This document shows positions 45,163 to 53,783 of a stretch of 64,000 bases of DNA, piece by piece. The stretch spans positions 1 to 64,000 of the forward strand of contig NZ_MDDS01000081.1 in assembly GCF_001721295.1 (NCBI RefSeq), given 5' to 3'. The stretch comes from Sphingomonas turrisvirgatae (lineage in GTDB: Bacteria; Pseudomonadota; Alphaproteobacteria; Sphingomonadales; Sphingomonadaceae). The notes under the pieces are model-generated. The model was not told where the DNA came from. It saw nothing but the letters and a program-made list of their open reading frames with translations, and ran no database searches. Made by a program: the position numbers and the translations under genes. The number at the start of each line of letters is the position of its first letter. Position 1 is the first letter of the stretch.

Positions 45163-45957
45163 ATGGCCTTGAGAGCTCGATCGCAACGCCACGGCATTCC
45201 GTTGCGCGCGGTGTTGCCCAATGCGGTGACCGCCATGGCGCTGTGTTCGGGGCTGACCGCCGTGCGATTTGCCATCGGGGCGGAATGGGAACGCGCGGTC
45301 CTGATGATCATGCTGGCCGCCGTCCTCGATGGCGTCGATGGGCAGATCGCGCGGATGATCCGGGGCGAGAGCCGGTTCGGGGCCGAACTGGACAGCCTGT
45401 CGGACGCGATCTCGTTCGGCGTGGCACCGGCGTTGATCCTGTATCTCTGGTCGCTGATCGCCTTTCCCAAGGTCGGCTGGATCGTGGCGCTGCTTTATGC
45501 CGTGTTCTGCGCACTTCGCCTGGCGCGGTTCAATGCGCAGATCGACAGTGACGTCCAGCCGCGCAAGCTGGCCGGGTTCCTGACTGGGATACCGGCACCG
45601 GCCGGCGCAGGGCTCGCGATGCTGCCGATCTATGTCTGGCTGTGGAGTGGCGAAGAATGGGCGCGCGACTATCGGTTGGTGACGCCATGGGTCGGACTGA
45701 TCGGCTTGCTGATGGTGTCGAGCCTGGCGACTTATTCGTGGAAATCGCTGCGCCTGCGCCGGACGGTGCGGTTCGAGGCGCTGGTCGTTGTCGCAATCGT
45801 GATCGCGGCGCTGGTAACCGCGCCGTGGCAGACGCTGACGATCGTGTGCCTGGGCTATCTGGCGACGCTGCCGTTCAGCATTCGAGCCTATCGCCGCACT
45901 AAGCTGCCGCGCGCTGCGGCCGCCCCAGCGTCGATACTGCCGCCGGCCGCGCCATAG
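45163..45957 (+). CDS. pssA: CDP-diacylglycerol--serine O-phosphatidyltransferase
   Basis: A 264-residue integral membrane enzyme that makes phosphatidylserine from CDP-diacylglycerol and serine. The CDP-alcohol phosphotransferase motif D-G-x2-(D)G-x-x-A-R-x8-G-x3-D-x3-D is seen in DGVDGQIARMIRGESRFGAELDSLSD. About eight hydrophobic segments follow. I chose ATG 45163, 8 bases past GAGG at the psd stop. The last 59 bases overlap a leftward small membrane protein gene. Confidence 0.95.
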   Translation: MALRARSQRHGIPLRAVLPNAVTAMALCSGLTAVRFAIGAEWERAVLMIMLAAVLDGVDGQIARMIRGESRFGAELDSLSDAISFGVAPALILYLWSLIAFPKVGWIVALLYAVFCALRLARFNAQIDSDVQPRKLAGFLTGIPAPAGAGLAMLPIYVWLWSGEEWARDYRLVTPWVGLIGLLMVSSLATYSWKSLRLRRTVRFEALVVVAIVIAALVTAPWQTLTIVCLGYLATLPFSIRAYRRTKLPRAAAAPASILPPAAP

Positions 45958-46117
45958 CGCGGACGCGTGGCGCGACGGCAGGAGCGAGATCGGGAACGCC
46001 GTCGCCGCGGAGCAAAGCACGCATATAGCCGAGCCGCGGCTCAATCGTGACGAACATCGCCCAGAGCGACACCGCGAAGGCGGCGGTGAACAGCAGTGCG
46101 GCAACCAAGGCGATCAT
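45899..46117 (-). CDS. 72-residue membrane protein between pssA and rpsB
   Basis: A small protein starting MIALVAALLFTAAFAVSLWAMF, with one membrane helix at about residues 2-24, then VTIEPRLGYMRALLRG and a Pro/Ala/Arg-rich cytoplasmic-looking tail. GGGAG lies 7 bases before its ATG on the minus strand, a good site. It overlaps the 3' end of pssA by 59 bases in the opposite direction. In the 276 bases separating it from rpsB are a perfect DnaA box (46175-46183) and a LexA-type box (46213-46227), 58-110 bases upstream of its start. The family is unknown to me. An SOS- or DnaA-controlled role is inference only. Confidence 0.65.
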   Translation of the reverse strand: MIALVAALLFTAAFAVSLWAMFVTIEPRLGYMRALLRGDGVPDLAPAVAPRVRAMARPAAVSTLGRPQRAAA

Positions 46118-46174
46118 AAGTTTCTCCCGGATTCGTCCGACAGTCGAAATCCTTGCGATCCCAGACGTTTAGCC

Positions 46175-46183
46175 TGTGGATAA
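46175..46183 (-). promoter_or_regulatory. Perfect DnaA box
   Basis: TGTGGATAA on the plus strand is TTATCCACA on the minus strand, the strongest DnaA binding 9-mer. It is a single box, 58 bases upstream of the small membrane protein ATG, so it is more likely a transcriptional site than part of an origin. Confidence 0.6.
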
Positions 46184-46212
46184 GTTCCCCGTCGTCCTGT
46201 TGAGCCCGGTAT

Positions 46213-46227
46213 GTTCCCCAAAAGTTC
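46213..46227. promoter_or_regulatory. Candidate LexA (SOS) box
   Basis: GTTCCCCAAAAGTTC fits GTTC-N7-GTTC exactly, the same pattern as in front of recA. It lies between the leftward small membrane protein gene and rpsB. No clear -35/-10 pair is visible on either side, so the target gene is uncertain. A motif fixed at eight bases is expected about once by chance in a window this size. Confidence 0.45.
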
Positions 46228-46309
46228 CGGCGTCAAGTGAGACTTTCCACCTTTGTTCTCTTGCGCGTTGGTGGGAGTTCGACTAAGCGCGCCAGCTTCA
46301 ACCCCACAT

Positions 46310-46365
46310 GGGAAGCATCATAACCCGGTGCCGCGGGCCATTTGGCCGTCGGTCACTCGCTTCCC
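46310..46365 (+). promoter_or_regulatory. Structured leader of rpsB, possible S2 autoregulatory RNA
   Basis: GGGAAGC (46310-46316) pairs perfectly with GCTTCCC (46359-46365) and encloses a GGCC-ATTT-GGCC hairpin and further GC-rich pairing. The closing helix ends 15 bases before the rpsB AGGAG. Leaders of rpsB in other bacteria bind S2 and repress it; I cannot say this matches a known class. Confidence 0.4.
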
Positions 46366-46393
46366 AGAGGATCAACCGGAAGGAGTTATCCCT

Positions 46394-47251
46394 ATGGCGG
46401 CACCTGTCGTCTCCATGCAGCAGCTGCTCGAATCGGGCGCGCACTTCGGTCACCAGACGCATCGCTGGAACCCGAAGATGAAGCCGTACATCTTTGGCGA
46501 TCGTAACGGCGTCCACATCATCGACCTGTCGCAGACCGTTCCGCTGTTCGCACGCGCGCTGGAATTCGTGAGCTCGACCGTCGCCGCTGGCGGCAAGGTG
46601 CTGTTCGTCGGCACCAAGCGCCAGGCGCAGGAAGCGATCGCCGAGGCCGCCAAGAAGTCGGGCCAGCACTTCGTCAACCATCGCTGGCTGGGCGGCATGC
46701 TCACCAACTGGAAGACGATCAGCCAGTCGATCAAGCGCCTCAAGACGCTGGAAGAGCAGCTGTCGGGCGACACGCACGGCCTGACCAAGAAGGAAGTGCT
46801 GAACCTGACCCGCGAGCGCGACAAGCTCGAGCTGTCGCTGGGCGGTATCCGCGACCTGGGCGGCGTGCCGGACATCATGTTCGTCATCGACGCCAACAAG
46901 GAAGAGCTGGCGATCAAGGAAGCGAACACGCTGGGTATCCCCGTCGTCGCGATCCTGGACACCAACGTGTCGCCGGACGGCATCGCGTTCCCGGTTCCTG
47001 CGAACGATGACGCCAGCCGCGCCATCCGCCTGTATTGCGAGGCGATCGCCATTGCGGCGACGCGCGGCAACAACCAGGCGCAGATGACCCGCAGCGATTT
47101 CGGTGCGTCGGAGAATCCGCCGGTGGAAGCGGCACTGGCCGAGCCGGCCGTTGCCGAAGCGCCTGCTGCAGCCGAGGCACCCGTTGCCGAAGCGCCTGCT
47201 GCGGCCGAAGCACCCGTTGCCGAGCCGACCGCCGAGGAAGCGGCGCAGTAA
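46394..47251 (+). CDS. rpsB: 30S ribosomal protein S2 with Ala/Glu/Pro tail
   Basis: A 285-residue S2. The start [35 protein letters not shown] and the segments [33 protein letters not shown] and [17 protein letters not shown] are canonical. From about residue 245 comes an Ala/Glu/Pro tail encoded by a 33-base tandem repeat (47150-47227). AGGAGTT precedes ATG 46394. tsf follows, the standard pairing of S2 with EF-Ts. Confidence 0.98.
   Translation: MAAPVVSMQQLLESGAHFGHQTHRWNPKMKPYIFGDRNGVHIIDLSQTVPLFARALEFVSSTVAAGGKVLFVGTKRQAQEAIAEAAKKSGQHFVNHRWLGGMLTNWKTISQSIKRLKTLEEQLSGDTHGLTKKEVLNLTRERDKLELSLGGIRDLGGVPDIMFVIDANKEELAIKEANTLGIPVVAILDTNVSPDGIAFPVPANDDASRAIRLYCEAIAIAATRGNNQAQMTRSDFGASENPPVEAALAEPAVAEAPAAAEAPVAEAPAAAEAPVAEPTAEEAAQ
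47150..47227 (+). repeat. 33-base tandem repeat in the rpsB tail
   Basis: Two nearly identical 33-base units start at 47150 and 47183 (GTTGCCGAAGCGCCTGCTGC and so on, differing at only two positions), followed by a partial third from 47216. Each codes for [11 protein letters not shown]. The near identity at silent positions implies a recent slippage duplication. Confidence 0.85.
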
Positions 47252-47280
47252 GCGCGAGCTTCGTCACGAACGCGTAATTC

Positions 47281-47314
47281 GGGCGGGGCAGGGCGCAATC
47301 GCACTGTCCCGCCC
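47281..47314 (+). promoter_or_regulatory. Hairpin in the rpsB/tsf gap
   Basis: GGGCGGGGCAG pairs with CTGTCCCGCCC (one G-U pair), an 11-bp stem around 12 bases. There is no T-run, so it could reduce but not end read-through from rpsB to tsf, or mark an RNA processing site. Confidence 0.5.
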
Positions 47315-47358
47315 GCATCATATTCAGGGCATCTGCCCGCAAGCTTGAGGAATGAAAC

Positions 47359-48291
47359 ATGGCCGAGATCACGGCAGCAATGGTCAAGGAACTGCGCGAG
47401 AAGTCGGGCGCAGGCATGATGGACTGCAAGAAGGCGCTGGCCGAGACCAACGGTGACATGGAAGCGGCAGTCGACTGGCTGCGCACCAAGGGCCTGGCCG
47501 CTGCCGACAAAAAGTCGAGCCGCACCGCCGCCGAGGGTCTGGTGGGCGTCGCCGTTGCCGGCACCAAGGGCGTGGCGGTCGAGGTGAACTCGCAGACCGA
47601 TTTCGTCGCGAAGAACGAGATCTTCCAGGGCTTCGTGCGGGACGTCACCGCCATCGCGCTCGAGAAGGGTGACGATATCGAGGCGCTGAAGAACGAAGCG
47701 ATGCCCCAGGGCGGCAGCGTCGGCGAAGTGCTGGTCAACAACATCGCCACGATCGGCGAGAACCAGGTGCTGCGCCGCGCGAAGGCCGTGTCGGTGTCGC
47801 AGGGCGCGGTGATCCCGTACGTCCACAACGCCGCGGCCCCGGGCCTGGGCAAGATCGGCGTGCTGGTTGCGCTGGAGTCGGATGCCGGCGTCGACGTGCT
47901 GGAGCCGCTGGGCAAGCAGATCGCGATGCATGTCGCGGCCGCATTCCCGCTGGCGCTGTCGGTCGACCTGCTCGACCCGGAAGTCGTCGAACGTGAAGCC
48001 GCGATCCTGCGCGAGAAGAATGCCGAGCGCACCGTCGGCAAGCCGGCGGACGTGGTCGAGAAGATCCTGAACGGCCCGATCGAGAAGTTCAAGAAGGAGA
48101 ACGCGCTGCTGACCCAGGCGTTCGTCATGGACGGCAAGACCCCGGTCGCCGACGTGATCGCGCAGGCAGGCAAGGCCGCCGGCACGACCATCACGCTCAA
48201 GGACTATGTCCGCTTCCAGCTCGGCGAAGGCATCGAGAAGGAAGAAAGCGATTTCGCGGCGGAAGTCGCGGCGACGGCGGCGGGCAACTAA
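47359..48291 (+). CDS. tsf: Elongation factor Ts
   Basis: A 310-residue guanine nucleotide exchange factor for EF-Tu. The N-terminal UBA-like domain [37 protein letters not shown] and the core motif [13 protein letters not shown], which contacts the EF-Tu Mg site, are canonical. GAGGAATGAAAC precedes ATG 47359. It ends at a terminator. Confidence 0.98.
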   Translation: MAEITAAMVKELREKSGAGMMDCKKALAETNGDMEAAVDWLRTKGLAAADKKSSRTAAEGLVGVAVAGTKGVAVEVNSQTDFVAKNEIFQGFVRDVTAIALEKGDDIEALKNEAMPQGGSVGEVLVNNIATIGENQVLRRAKAVSVSQGAVIPYVHNAAAPGLGKIGVLVALESDAGVDVLEPLGKQIAMHVAAAFPLALSVDLLDPEVVEREAAILREKNAERTVGKPADVVEKILNGPIEKFKKENALLTQAFVMDGKTPVADVIAQAGKAAGTTITLKDYVRFQLGEGIEKEESDFAAEVAATAAGN

Positions 48292-48315
48292 GTCCCAACG
48301 CCTCGACGAAGTTGA

Positions 48316-48350
48316 GGGCACGGCTGCCGGAAGGTGGCCGCGCCCTTTTT
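48316..48350 (+). terminator. Rho-independent terminator after tsf
   Basis: GGGCACGGCTGCC pairs with GGTGGCCGCGCCC around GGAA (one A-C mismatch and two G-U pairs in 13), followed by TTTTT. Confidence 0.85.
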
Positions 48351-48444
48351 CGTGTGCGAATTACCTTTCGGCCCGATCCTGATCGACGCTTTCAACGCTT
48401 TGGTAAGCGCCAGCCGCTAACGCCATGCGGCAAAGGGGATCAGC

Positions 48445-48957
48445 ATGGCCGCCATTTCGGGACAACTCGATGCGCCGATCGAAGGCGCGAGCCGCCGGTC
48501 AGGGGGGCGACGCACCCTGCATCTGCGTGCGCAGGAGACGGCGGCGCTGGGCGGCGCCGAGGTGCTGGTGCTCGACATCTCGACCACGGGGTTGCTGCTC
48601 CAGACCCACGGCGCGATCGCAATCGACGAGACGATCGAACTCGAACTGCCGGGGGCGACGCCGGTCGGCGCGACGGTCAAATGGTCGAACGGACAATTCT
48701 ACGGCTGTGAGTTCGTGGAGCCGGTGTCGAACGCATTCGTCAGCGCGGCGCTGCTGCGGTCTCCGCCGCAACCCGCCGCGCCGATATCGATGCCCGAAGC
48801 GCCGGTATCGATGCCGGATGCCGAGATCAGCGATCCCGTCACGGATTTGCAGGCGACGACGGGCAAACTGTCCATGCGCGTGCGGCTCGCCGTCATTGCC
48901 GGATTGGCAGTGCTGTCATGGGCGGCAGTCGCGGCCGTGGTGATCGCCCTGACCTGA
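48445..48957 (+). CDS. PilZ-domain protein with C-terminal membrane anchor
   Basis: A 170-residue protein. The PilZ motifs for cyclic di-GMP are present as RRSGGRR (17-23, RxxxR-like) and DISTTG (44-49, (D/N)xSxxG). The beta-barrel ends near residue 105, followed by a Pro/Met-rich linker and one hydrophobic helix at about 147-169 (VRLAVIAGLAVLSWAAVAAVVIALT), which would tail-anchor it in the inner membrane. AAAGGGGATCAGC precedes ATG 48445. Its output partner is unknown. A second, soluble PilZ protein is encoded at 61480-61809. Confidence 0.85.
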   Translation: MAAISGQLDAPIEGASRRSGGRRTLHLRAQETAALGGAEVLVLDISTTGLLLQTHGAIAIDETIELELPGATPVGATVKWSNGQFYGCEFVEPVSNAFVSAALLRSPPQPAAPISMPEAPVSMPDAEISDPVTDLQATTGKLSMRVRLAVIAGLAVLSWAAVAAVVIALT

Positions 48958-48964
48958 CGGCCGG

Positions 48965-49717
48965 TCAGTCCTGCCCGGCGGTCCGGCGAAGCCACCCGGT
49001 GATCGAGAGGCGCCCGGACGAGGCAATCGGGGACACGAAGCTGACGCTGTGCAAGGTCGGCACGCGAAAAAGCCGCAGCGCCCCAAACGCCGGCGTAAAG
49101 CCGCCGTCGATCTGTCCGTCATCGCCATGGAACAGCAGCAGTCCGCCAGCCTCGGGCCGCCAGTCGGGCGAGAGGCCGAAGACATAGGCGGCATGGCGGT
49201 GTTTTCCTTCGACCGCATCATCATGCGCCGTCAGGAAATCGCCCTGTTCGTAGCGCGTCGCCTGCGCATCGACGAAATCGATATCGGTGTCGGTCACGCG
49301 ATTGAGCAGGTCGAGCATGGCAGCGCCGTTCATAAAATCGGCGAACCGGTCGAGCAGCGACCCTCCGCGCCGCGCCCGATCGTCATCGATACGGATCGTG
49401 CGGAAACGGTATTGAAAACCCCGGCCAGCCGACCGGTAAAGCTTGTCGTCCAGCGTGCGCCGCTGATCGCCGGTCAGTTCGGCCAGGGCGGGTTCGGCCA
49501 TCTCCCAGACCCGATCACCGGCGTTCATGACGATCGTCCAGTCGCGGCGATCGAGCAGGTGCGACCGCAATCGATCGGCACCGCCTGCGCTCAACAGGTC
49601 GCGGATCTCGATCCGACCGTCGCGCGCATAGGCCTTGGCAAGCGCCGGCACATCGAGATCGGGGTTCAGCGAGAATATTTCGCTGGCAGGATCGTGCGCG
49701 ACAGGTGAGGCGATCAT
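48965..49717 (-). CDS. 2-oxoglutarate/Fe(II)-dependent oxygenase, prolyl hydroxylase-like
   Basis: A 250-residue 2OG-Fe(II) dioxygenase. The iron ligands are H165 and D167 (RYEQGDFLTAHDD) and H223 (TLHSVSFV), and R236 (SGRLSITGW) would hold 2-oxoglutarate. The RYxxGDFLxxHDD spacing resembles the P4H/Tpa1-type ribosomal prolyl hydroxylase group. The substrate, perhaps a ribosomal protein, is only a guess based on that resemblance. The gene runs leftward, tail to tail with the PilZ gene (7 bases apart). Confidence 0.88.
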   Translation of the reverse strand: MIASPVAHDPASEIFSLNPDLDVPALAKAYARDGRIEIRDLLSAGGADRLRSHLLDRRDWTIVMNAGDRVWEMAEPALAELTGDQRRTLDDKLYRSAGRGFQYRFRTIRIDDDRARRGGSLLDRFADFMNGAAMLDLLNRVTDTDIDFVDAQATRYEQGDFLTAHDDAVEGKHRHAAYVFGLSPDWRPEAGGLLLFHGDDGQIDGGFTPAFGALRLFRVPTLHSVSFVSPIASSGRLSITGWLRRTAGQD

Positions 49718-49844
49718 GCGGCTCTATCGCCCAGCCGGAATGGCGATGCCTTAATCTGTGTTAGAGTTGTATCACACGAACACGGCTGACGCGTGTGCCA
49801 GCGGCCGGGCCCCGTTCGCGTGAATGGAACCCGGCACCGCGTCC

Positions 49845-50720
49845 TTACAGCCCCTCGACCGCCTTGCTCACCAGGATATTCACGGCGACCCGGCGATTTT
49901 GCGCCTTGCCTTCTTCGGTCGAGTTGTCGGCGGTGGGATCGGCCTCGGCCATGCCGGTCGGCGTCAGCATGCGATACGGCTTCCACTTGCACGCCTGTTG
50001 CAGATAGTTGACGACGCTGGCCGCGCGCTTTTCGCTGAGCGTCTGGTTGAATTCCTCCGGCCCGGTCGAATCGGTATAGCCGACGACGAGGAGCAGCGCG
50101 TTTTCGGTCGCTTCGGCGTCGCGTGCGGCATTGCACAGTTCCGCTTTCGCCTGCGGCGATAGCGCGGCCTTGCCGGTGTCGAAGTTCACGTTGGTCGTGC
50201 CCTTCACATTATACTGGTCGATATCGCCCATCCGGCCCTTGAGCGCCTCGGTTGCGGCGGTCTGTTCGGCGAAGCGCTGGTCGGTGCCGTTGCGGATCAT
50301 CGAAGCGGTGCGAAGGTCCTTGTTCGCCATGTCGATGCGGCTGGCGACGAGGGTGCCGCCGCCCTGCAGCGTCTTGACGGTGACCGGAGTGCCGTTGAGC
50401 AACTGCGTCGCAGGCAGGCGGTTCTTGTTGAGGCCGAGGAAGCCGCCGGTTGCCTTGATCTCGGTCGCGTCGGTGATCGTGACGACCGACGTCTTGCCGC
50501 CCGGCTCCGTGACCTGCATGCGATCGCCGCTGCGCGCCGAGATGAAGCCCTTGAGCTCCGGCCCCTTGGTCATCGATGCCGGATCGACCGGCGGCGTGCC
50601 GGTGACGACGACGCGGTCGTCGGGTGCGTCCTGCGCCTGCACCATAGCGGGCAGCGCGGCGGCCGCGGTGAGCGCCGCAAGCGCCAGCATCTTCTTGTGG
50701 GTGGTTGCAGTCGAACGCAT
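49845..50720 (-). CDS. OmpA-family outer-membrane/peptidoglycan-binding protein
   Basis: A 291-residue exported protein. I chose the ATG at 50720 because AAGGAG sits 6 bases before it; the 19 upstream codons lack a ribosome site. The signal peptide ends near MVQA-QDAP. The middle (about 45-150) is a beta-rich region of unknown fold that includes a 14-residue GFLGLNKNRLPATQ stretch. The C-terminal 110 residues are an OmpA-like domain (VNFDTGKAALSPQAKAELCNAA, VVGYTDSTGPEEFNQTLSEKRAASVVNYL, QNRRVAVNI) that binds peptidoglycan. It probably links the outer membrane to the wall. Confidence 0.92.
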   Translation of the reverse strand: MRSTATTHKKMLALAALTAAAALPAMVQAQDAPDDRVVVTGTPPVDPASMTKGPELKGFISARSGDRMQVTEPGGKTSVVTITDATEIKATGGFLGLNKNRLPATQLLNGTPVTVKTLQGGGTLVASRIDMANKDLRTASMIRNGTDQRFAEQTAATEALKGRMGDIDQYNVKGTTNVNFDTGKAALSPQAKAELCNAARDAEATENALLLVVGYTDSTGPEEFNQTLSEKRAASVVNYLQQACKWKPYRMLTPTGMAEADPTADNSTEEGKAQNRRVAVNILVSKAVEGL

Positions 50721-50950
50721 ATACTTCTCCTTGACGTCCCCCCGGACGGATGGCGTGCATGGGGGTGTTCGGCGCAACCTTGCCCGCCGATGAACGGTTA
50801 ACGGGCAGTGGTTCGTTCTGGGGGCGATTCGAGTGGAAGGCGCGACGAGCCGAACGGCGGCCGAGTGCGCCCGTTTCCCCGCTTGGCATTGGAATGCGCC
50901 CCGCCTAAGGTCCGCGCCGCTCCCGCAAACACCAGAGAATCAAGGGCCAG

Positions 50951-51673
50951 ATGACCGAGCCACGCTTCAAACGCATCCTCCTCAAATTGTCGGGCGAGGT
51001 CCTGATGGGGCAGGGGCAGTTCGGTATCGACCCGGCCACTTGCGAGCGCGTGGCGCGCGAAGTGAAGGCGGCGACCGAGGCCGGGTTCGAGATCTGCATG
51101 GTCGTGGGCGGCGGCAACATCTTTCGCGGCCTGGCTGGCGCGGCGCAGGGGTTCGAGCGGGCGAGCGCCGACTATATGGGCATGCTGGCGACGGTGATGA
51201 ATGCGCTGGCGATGCAGAACACGCTGGAGCGGCTGGGCGTCGACACGCGCGTGCAGTCGGCGATCCCAATGGCTTCGGTGAGCGAGCCCTATATCCGGCG
51301 CAAGGCGATGCGGCACATGGAGAAGGGGCGCGTGGTGATCTTTGCCGCGGGCACGGGCCTACCGTTCTTTACCACCGACACCACCGCTGCATTACGCGCG
51401 GCCGAGATGAACTGTGACGCGCTGTTCAAGGGCACCAGCGTGGACGGTGTTTACAATGCCGATCCCAAGAAGGTGCCGACGGCGACGCGTTATGACGCGG
51501 TAAGCTTCGACCAGGTGCTGGTCGAGAATCTGAAGGTCATGGACGCGACCGCAGTGGCGCTGTGCCGCGACAATCATATCCCGATCGTGGTGTTCAACAT
51601 CCGCGACGAGGGCAATCTGGCTGCGGTGCTGCAGGGCGATGGCATCTCGACCGTGGTCCGCAACGAAGTCTAA
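50951..51673 (+). CDS. pyrH: UMP kinase
   Basis: A 240-residue amino-acid-kinase-fold enzyme that phosphorylates UMP to UDP. The start [15 protein letters not shown], the middle [15 protein letters not shown] and [14 protein letters not shown], and [20 protein letters not shown] are family signatures. ATG 50951 begins the long rightward unit that runs through frr, uppS, cdsA, dxr, rseP, bamA, skp and fabZ. It is divergent from the OmpA-family gene. Confidence 0.97.
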   Translation: MTEPRFKRILLKLSGEVLMGQGQFGIDPATCERVAREVKAATEAGFEICMVVGGGNIFRGLAGAAQGFERASADYMGMLATVMNALAMQNTLERLGVDTRVQSAIPMASVSEPYIRRKAMRHMEKGRVVIFAAGTGLPFFTTDTTAALRAAEMNCDALFKGTSVDGVYNADPKKVPTATRYDAVSFDQVLVENLKVMDATAVALCRDNHIPIVVFNIRDEGNLAAVLQGDGISTVVRNEV

Positions 51674-51697
51674 GAACGCAATAGGGGAGCCGTGAAG

Positions 51698-52255
51698 ATG
51701 GCCGCATACAGTAAAGCCGATCTCGAGCGTCGCATGGCGGGCGCAGTCGAGGCGCTGAAGCATGACCTGCAGGGCCTGCGCACCGGGCGTGCGAGCACGT
51801 CGCTGCTCGATCCGGTGACGGTCGAGGTTTATGGCGCGCACATGCCACTGGTCCAGGTGGCGACGGTATCGGTGCCAGAGCCGCGCATGATCTCGGTCCA
51901 GGTGTGGGACAAGTCGAACGTCGGCCCGGTGGACAAGGCGATCCGCTCGGCCGGCCTCGGCCTCAACCCGATCGTCGACGGACAGACGCTGCGCCTGCCG
52001 ATCCCGGACCTGACCGAGGAACGCCGCAAGGAGCTGGCCAAGCTGGCCTCGAAATATGCCGAAAACGCTCGCGTTGCCGCGCGCAACGTCCGCCGCGACG
52101 GCATGGACAGCCTGAAGGCCGACGAGAAGAAGGGCGAGTTCGGCGAGGACGAACGCAAGCGCCATGAAGCCGAGGTGCAGAAGCTGACCGACTCGACGAT
52201 CGCCGAGATCGACGCGGCGGCGGCATCCAAGGAAAAGGAAATCCTAGGCAAGTGA
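51698..52255 (+). CDS. frr: Ribosome recycling factor
   Basis: A 185-residue RRF that, with EF-G, splits post-termination ribosomes. The start [33 protein letters not shown], the middle [30 protein letters not shown] and [37 protein letters not shown] are canonical. I chose ATG 51698, 8 bases past GGGGAG, over a GTG at 51692. The uppS GTG overlaps its stop (GTGA). Confidence 0.98.
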   Translation: MAAYSKADLERRMAGAVEALKHDLQGLRTGRASTSLLDPVTVEVYGAHMPLVQVATVSVPEPRMISVQVWDKSNVGPVDKAIRSAGLGLNPIVDGQTLRLPIPDLTEERRKELAKLASKYAENARVAARNVRRDGMDSLKADEKKGEFGEDERKRHEAEVQKLTDSTIAEIDAAAASKEKEILGK

Positions 52256-52992
52256 GCGCGGTCCCCGTGCCCGTTCCGGCCGGTCCGGAGGGCGGGGCGG
52301 TGCCCCGCCACGTCGCCATCATCATGGATGGCAACGGCCGTTGGGCAAAAGCGCGCCGGCTGCCGCGGATCGCGGGGCACAAGCAAGGCGTGGAGGCCGT
52401 GCGCCGCGTGGCCACGGCGGCGCGCGAACTGGGCATCGAGGTCCTGACGCTCTATGCCTTTTCGTCGGAAAACTGGCGGCGGCCGGAAGAGGAAGTCCGC
52501 GACCTGATGGGGTTGCTGCGCTTCTTCCTGAAGAACGAGCTCAAGGACCTGATCGCCGAGGGCGTGCGACTGCGCGTGATCGGCGACTATCACGCACTGT
52601 CGAGCGACTTGGTCGCGATGATCGACGATGCGATCGCGCGCACGGCGGGCAATGGCGGATCGACGCTGGTGATCGCGCTGAACTATGGCGCGCAGGCCGA
52701 GATCCTGGCTGCGGCGCGGCGGCTGGCGGCAGCAGCGAAGGCGGGTGAGATCGAGCCGGATGCGATCGACGAGGCGATGTTCGACGACGCGCTGACGACG
52801 CATGGCCTGCCGCCGCTCGACCTGTTGATCCGCACGTCGGGCGAGCAGCGGCTGTCGAACTTCCTGTTGTGGCAGGCGGCCTATGCCGAATTGCTGTTCG
52901 TCGACACGCTGTGGCCCGATTTCGACGGGACTGCGCTAGCGGCGGCAGTCGCGCAGTTCGGCCAGCGGCAGCGACGCTTCGGAGGCTTGTGA
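52252..52992 (+). CDS. uppS: Isoprenyl transferase (undecaprenyl diphosphate synthase)
   Basis: A 246-residue cis-prenyltransferase that makes the C55 carrier lipid for peptidoglycan and surface glycans. The catalytic start [40 protein letters not shown] and the end [27 protein letters not shown] are family signatures. GTG start, overlapping the frr stop by 4 bases; its own stop is overlapped by the cdsA GTG. Confidence 0.97.
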   Translation: MSAVPVPVPAGPEGGAVPRHVAIIMDGNGRWAKARRLPRIAGHKQGVEAVRRVATAARELGIEVLTLYAFSSENWRRPEEEVRDLMGLLRFFLKNELKDLIAEGVRLRVIGDYHALSSDLVAMIDDAIARTAGNGGSTLVIALNYGAQAEILAAARRLAAAAKAGEIEPDAIDEAMFDDALTTHGLPPLDLLIRTSGEQRLSNFLLWQAAYAELLFVDTLWPDFDGTALAAAVAQFGQRQRRFGGL

Positions 52993-53783
52993 GCGAAATT
53001 CCCCCCCTGGACCTTCCCCCGCGCAAGAATGCCGATCTCGGCACGCGCGCGGTGGTCGGCGTTGCGCTGATCGCCATCGCGGCGGCGGCATTATGGTTCG
53101 GAGGCTTCGCCTTCTGGCTGCTGGTGACGATCGCCGCGCTTATCATGATGCACGAATGGGGCGGACTGCACGGCGCGTCGGTGTGGCACAAGCGTCTGGC
53201 GCAATATGCGCTGATGGTGCCGCTGTCGATCATGGCGCCGATCGCCGCCGGACCTAGCTTCCTGGCGCTGGGGCTGATCGGCGCGGCAGCCTTTTTCATC
53301 GCGATCGTCACGCGCAACGGCATGCTGGGCGTGGGCGCGGCGTATGTCGGGCTGCCCGTGCTGGCGCTGCTGGTGCTGCGCGAGGCGCCGGATGGGCGAC
53401 TGCTCGCATTCTGGGCGATGGCGCTGGTTTGGGCGACGGACATCGCCGCCTATTTCGCCGGCCGTGCGATCGGCGGACCCAAGCTGATGCCGGTGGTCAG
53501 CCCGAACAAGACCTGGGCCGGCCTAGGCGGCGGCGTCGTGGGCGCGACGCTGTTCGCGATAGCCCTGACGCCCTATGGACTGCCGTTGCCGCTCGTCATC
53601 GCAACGCCGCTGCTGGCCGTGCTGGCGCAGGCCGGCGACCTTTACGAAAGCTGGCTCAAGCGCCGCGCGGGGGTCAAGGATTCCAGCAACATCCTGCCCG
53701 GTCATGGTGGCGTGCTGGACCGGCTGGACGGACTGGTGCCGGTGGCGCCGGTCGCAATGCTTGTGCTGCTGTTGCTGCAATGA
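52989..53783 (+). CDS. cdsA: Phosphatidate cytidylyltransferase
   Basis: A 264-residue membrane enzyme that makes CDP-diacylglycerol, the precursor used by PssA at 45163-45957. The CDS signature is complete: SWLKRRAGVKDSSNILPGHGGVLDRLDG near the end, plus SPNKTWAGLGGG. About seven hydrophobic segments are seen. GTG 52989 overlaps the uppS stop (GTGA); the dxr ATG overlaps its own stop (ATGA). Confidence 0.97.
   Translation: MSEIPPLDLPPRKNADLGTRAVVGVALIAIAAAALWFGGFAFWLLVTIAALIMMHEWGGLHGASVWHKRLAQYALMVPLSIMAPIAAGPSFLALGLIGAAAFFIAIVTRNGMLGVGAAYVGLPVLALLVLREAPDGRLLAFWAMALVWATDIAAYFAGRAIGGPKLMPVVSPNKTWAGLGGGVVGATLFAIALTPYGLPLPLVIATPLLAVLAQAGDLYESWLKRRAGVKDSSNILPGHGGVLDRLDGLVPVAPVAMLVLLLLQ

Noticed and set aside
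46118..46393. Replication origin suggested by the DnaA box
   Set aside because: There is only one box, no cluster of further boxes and no AT-rich unwinding region; dnaA, hemE, parA and similar origin neighbours are absent.
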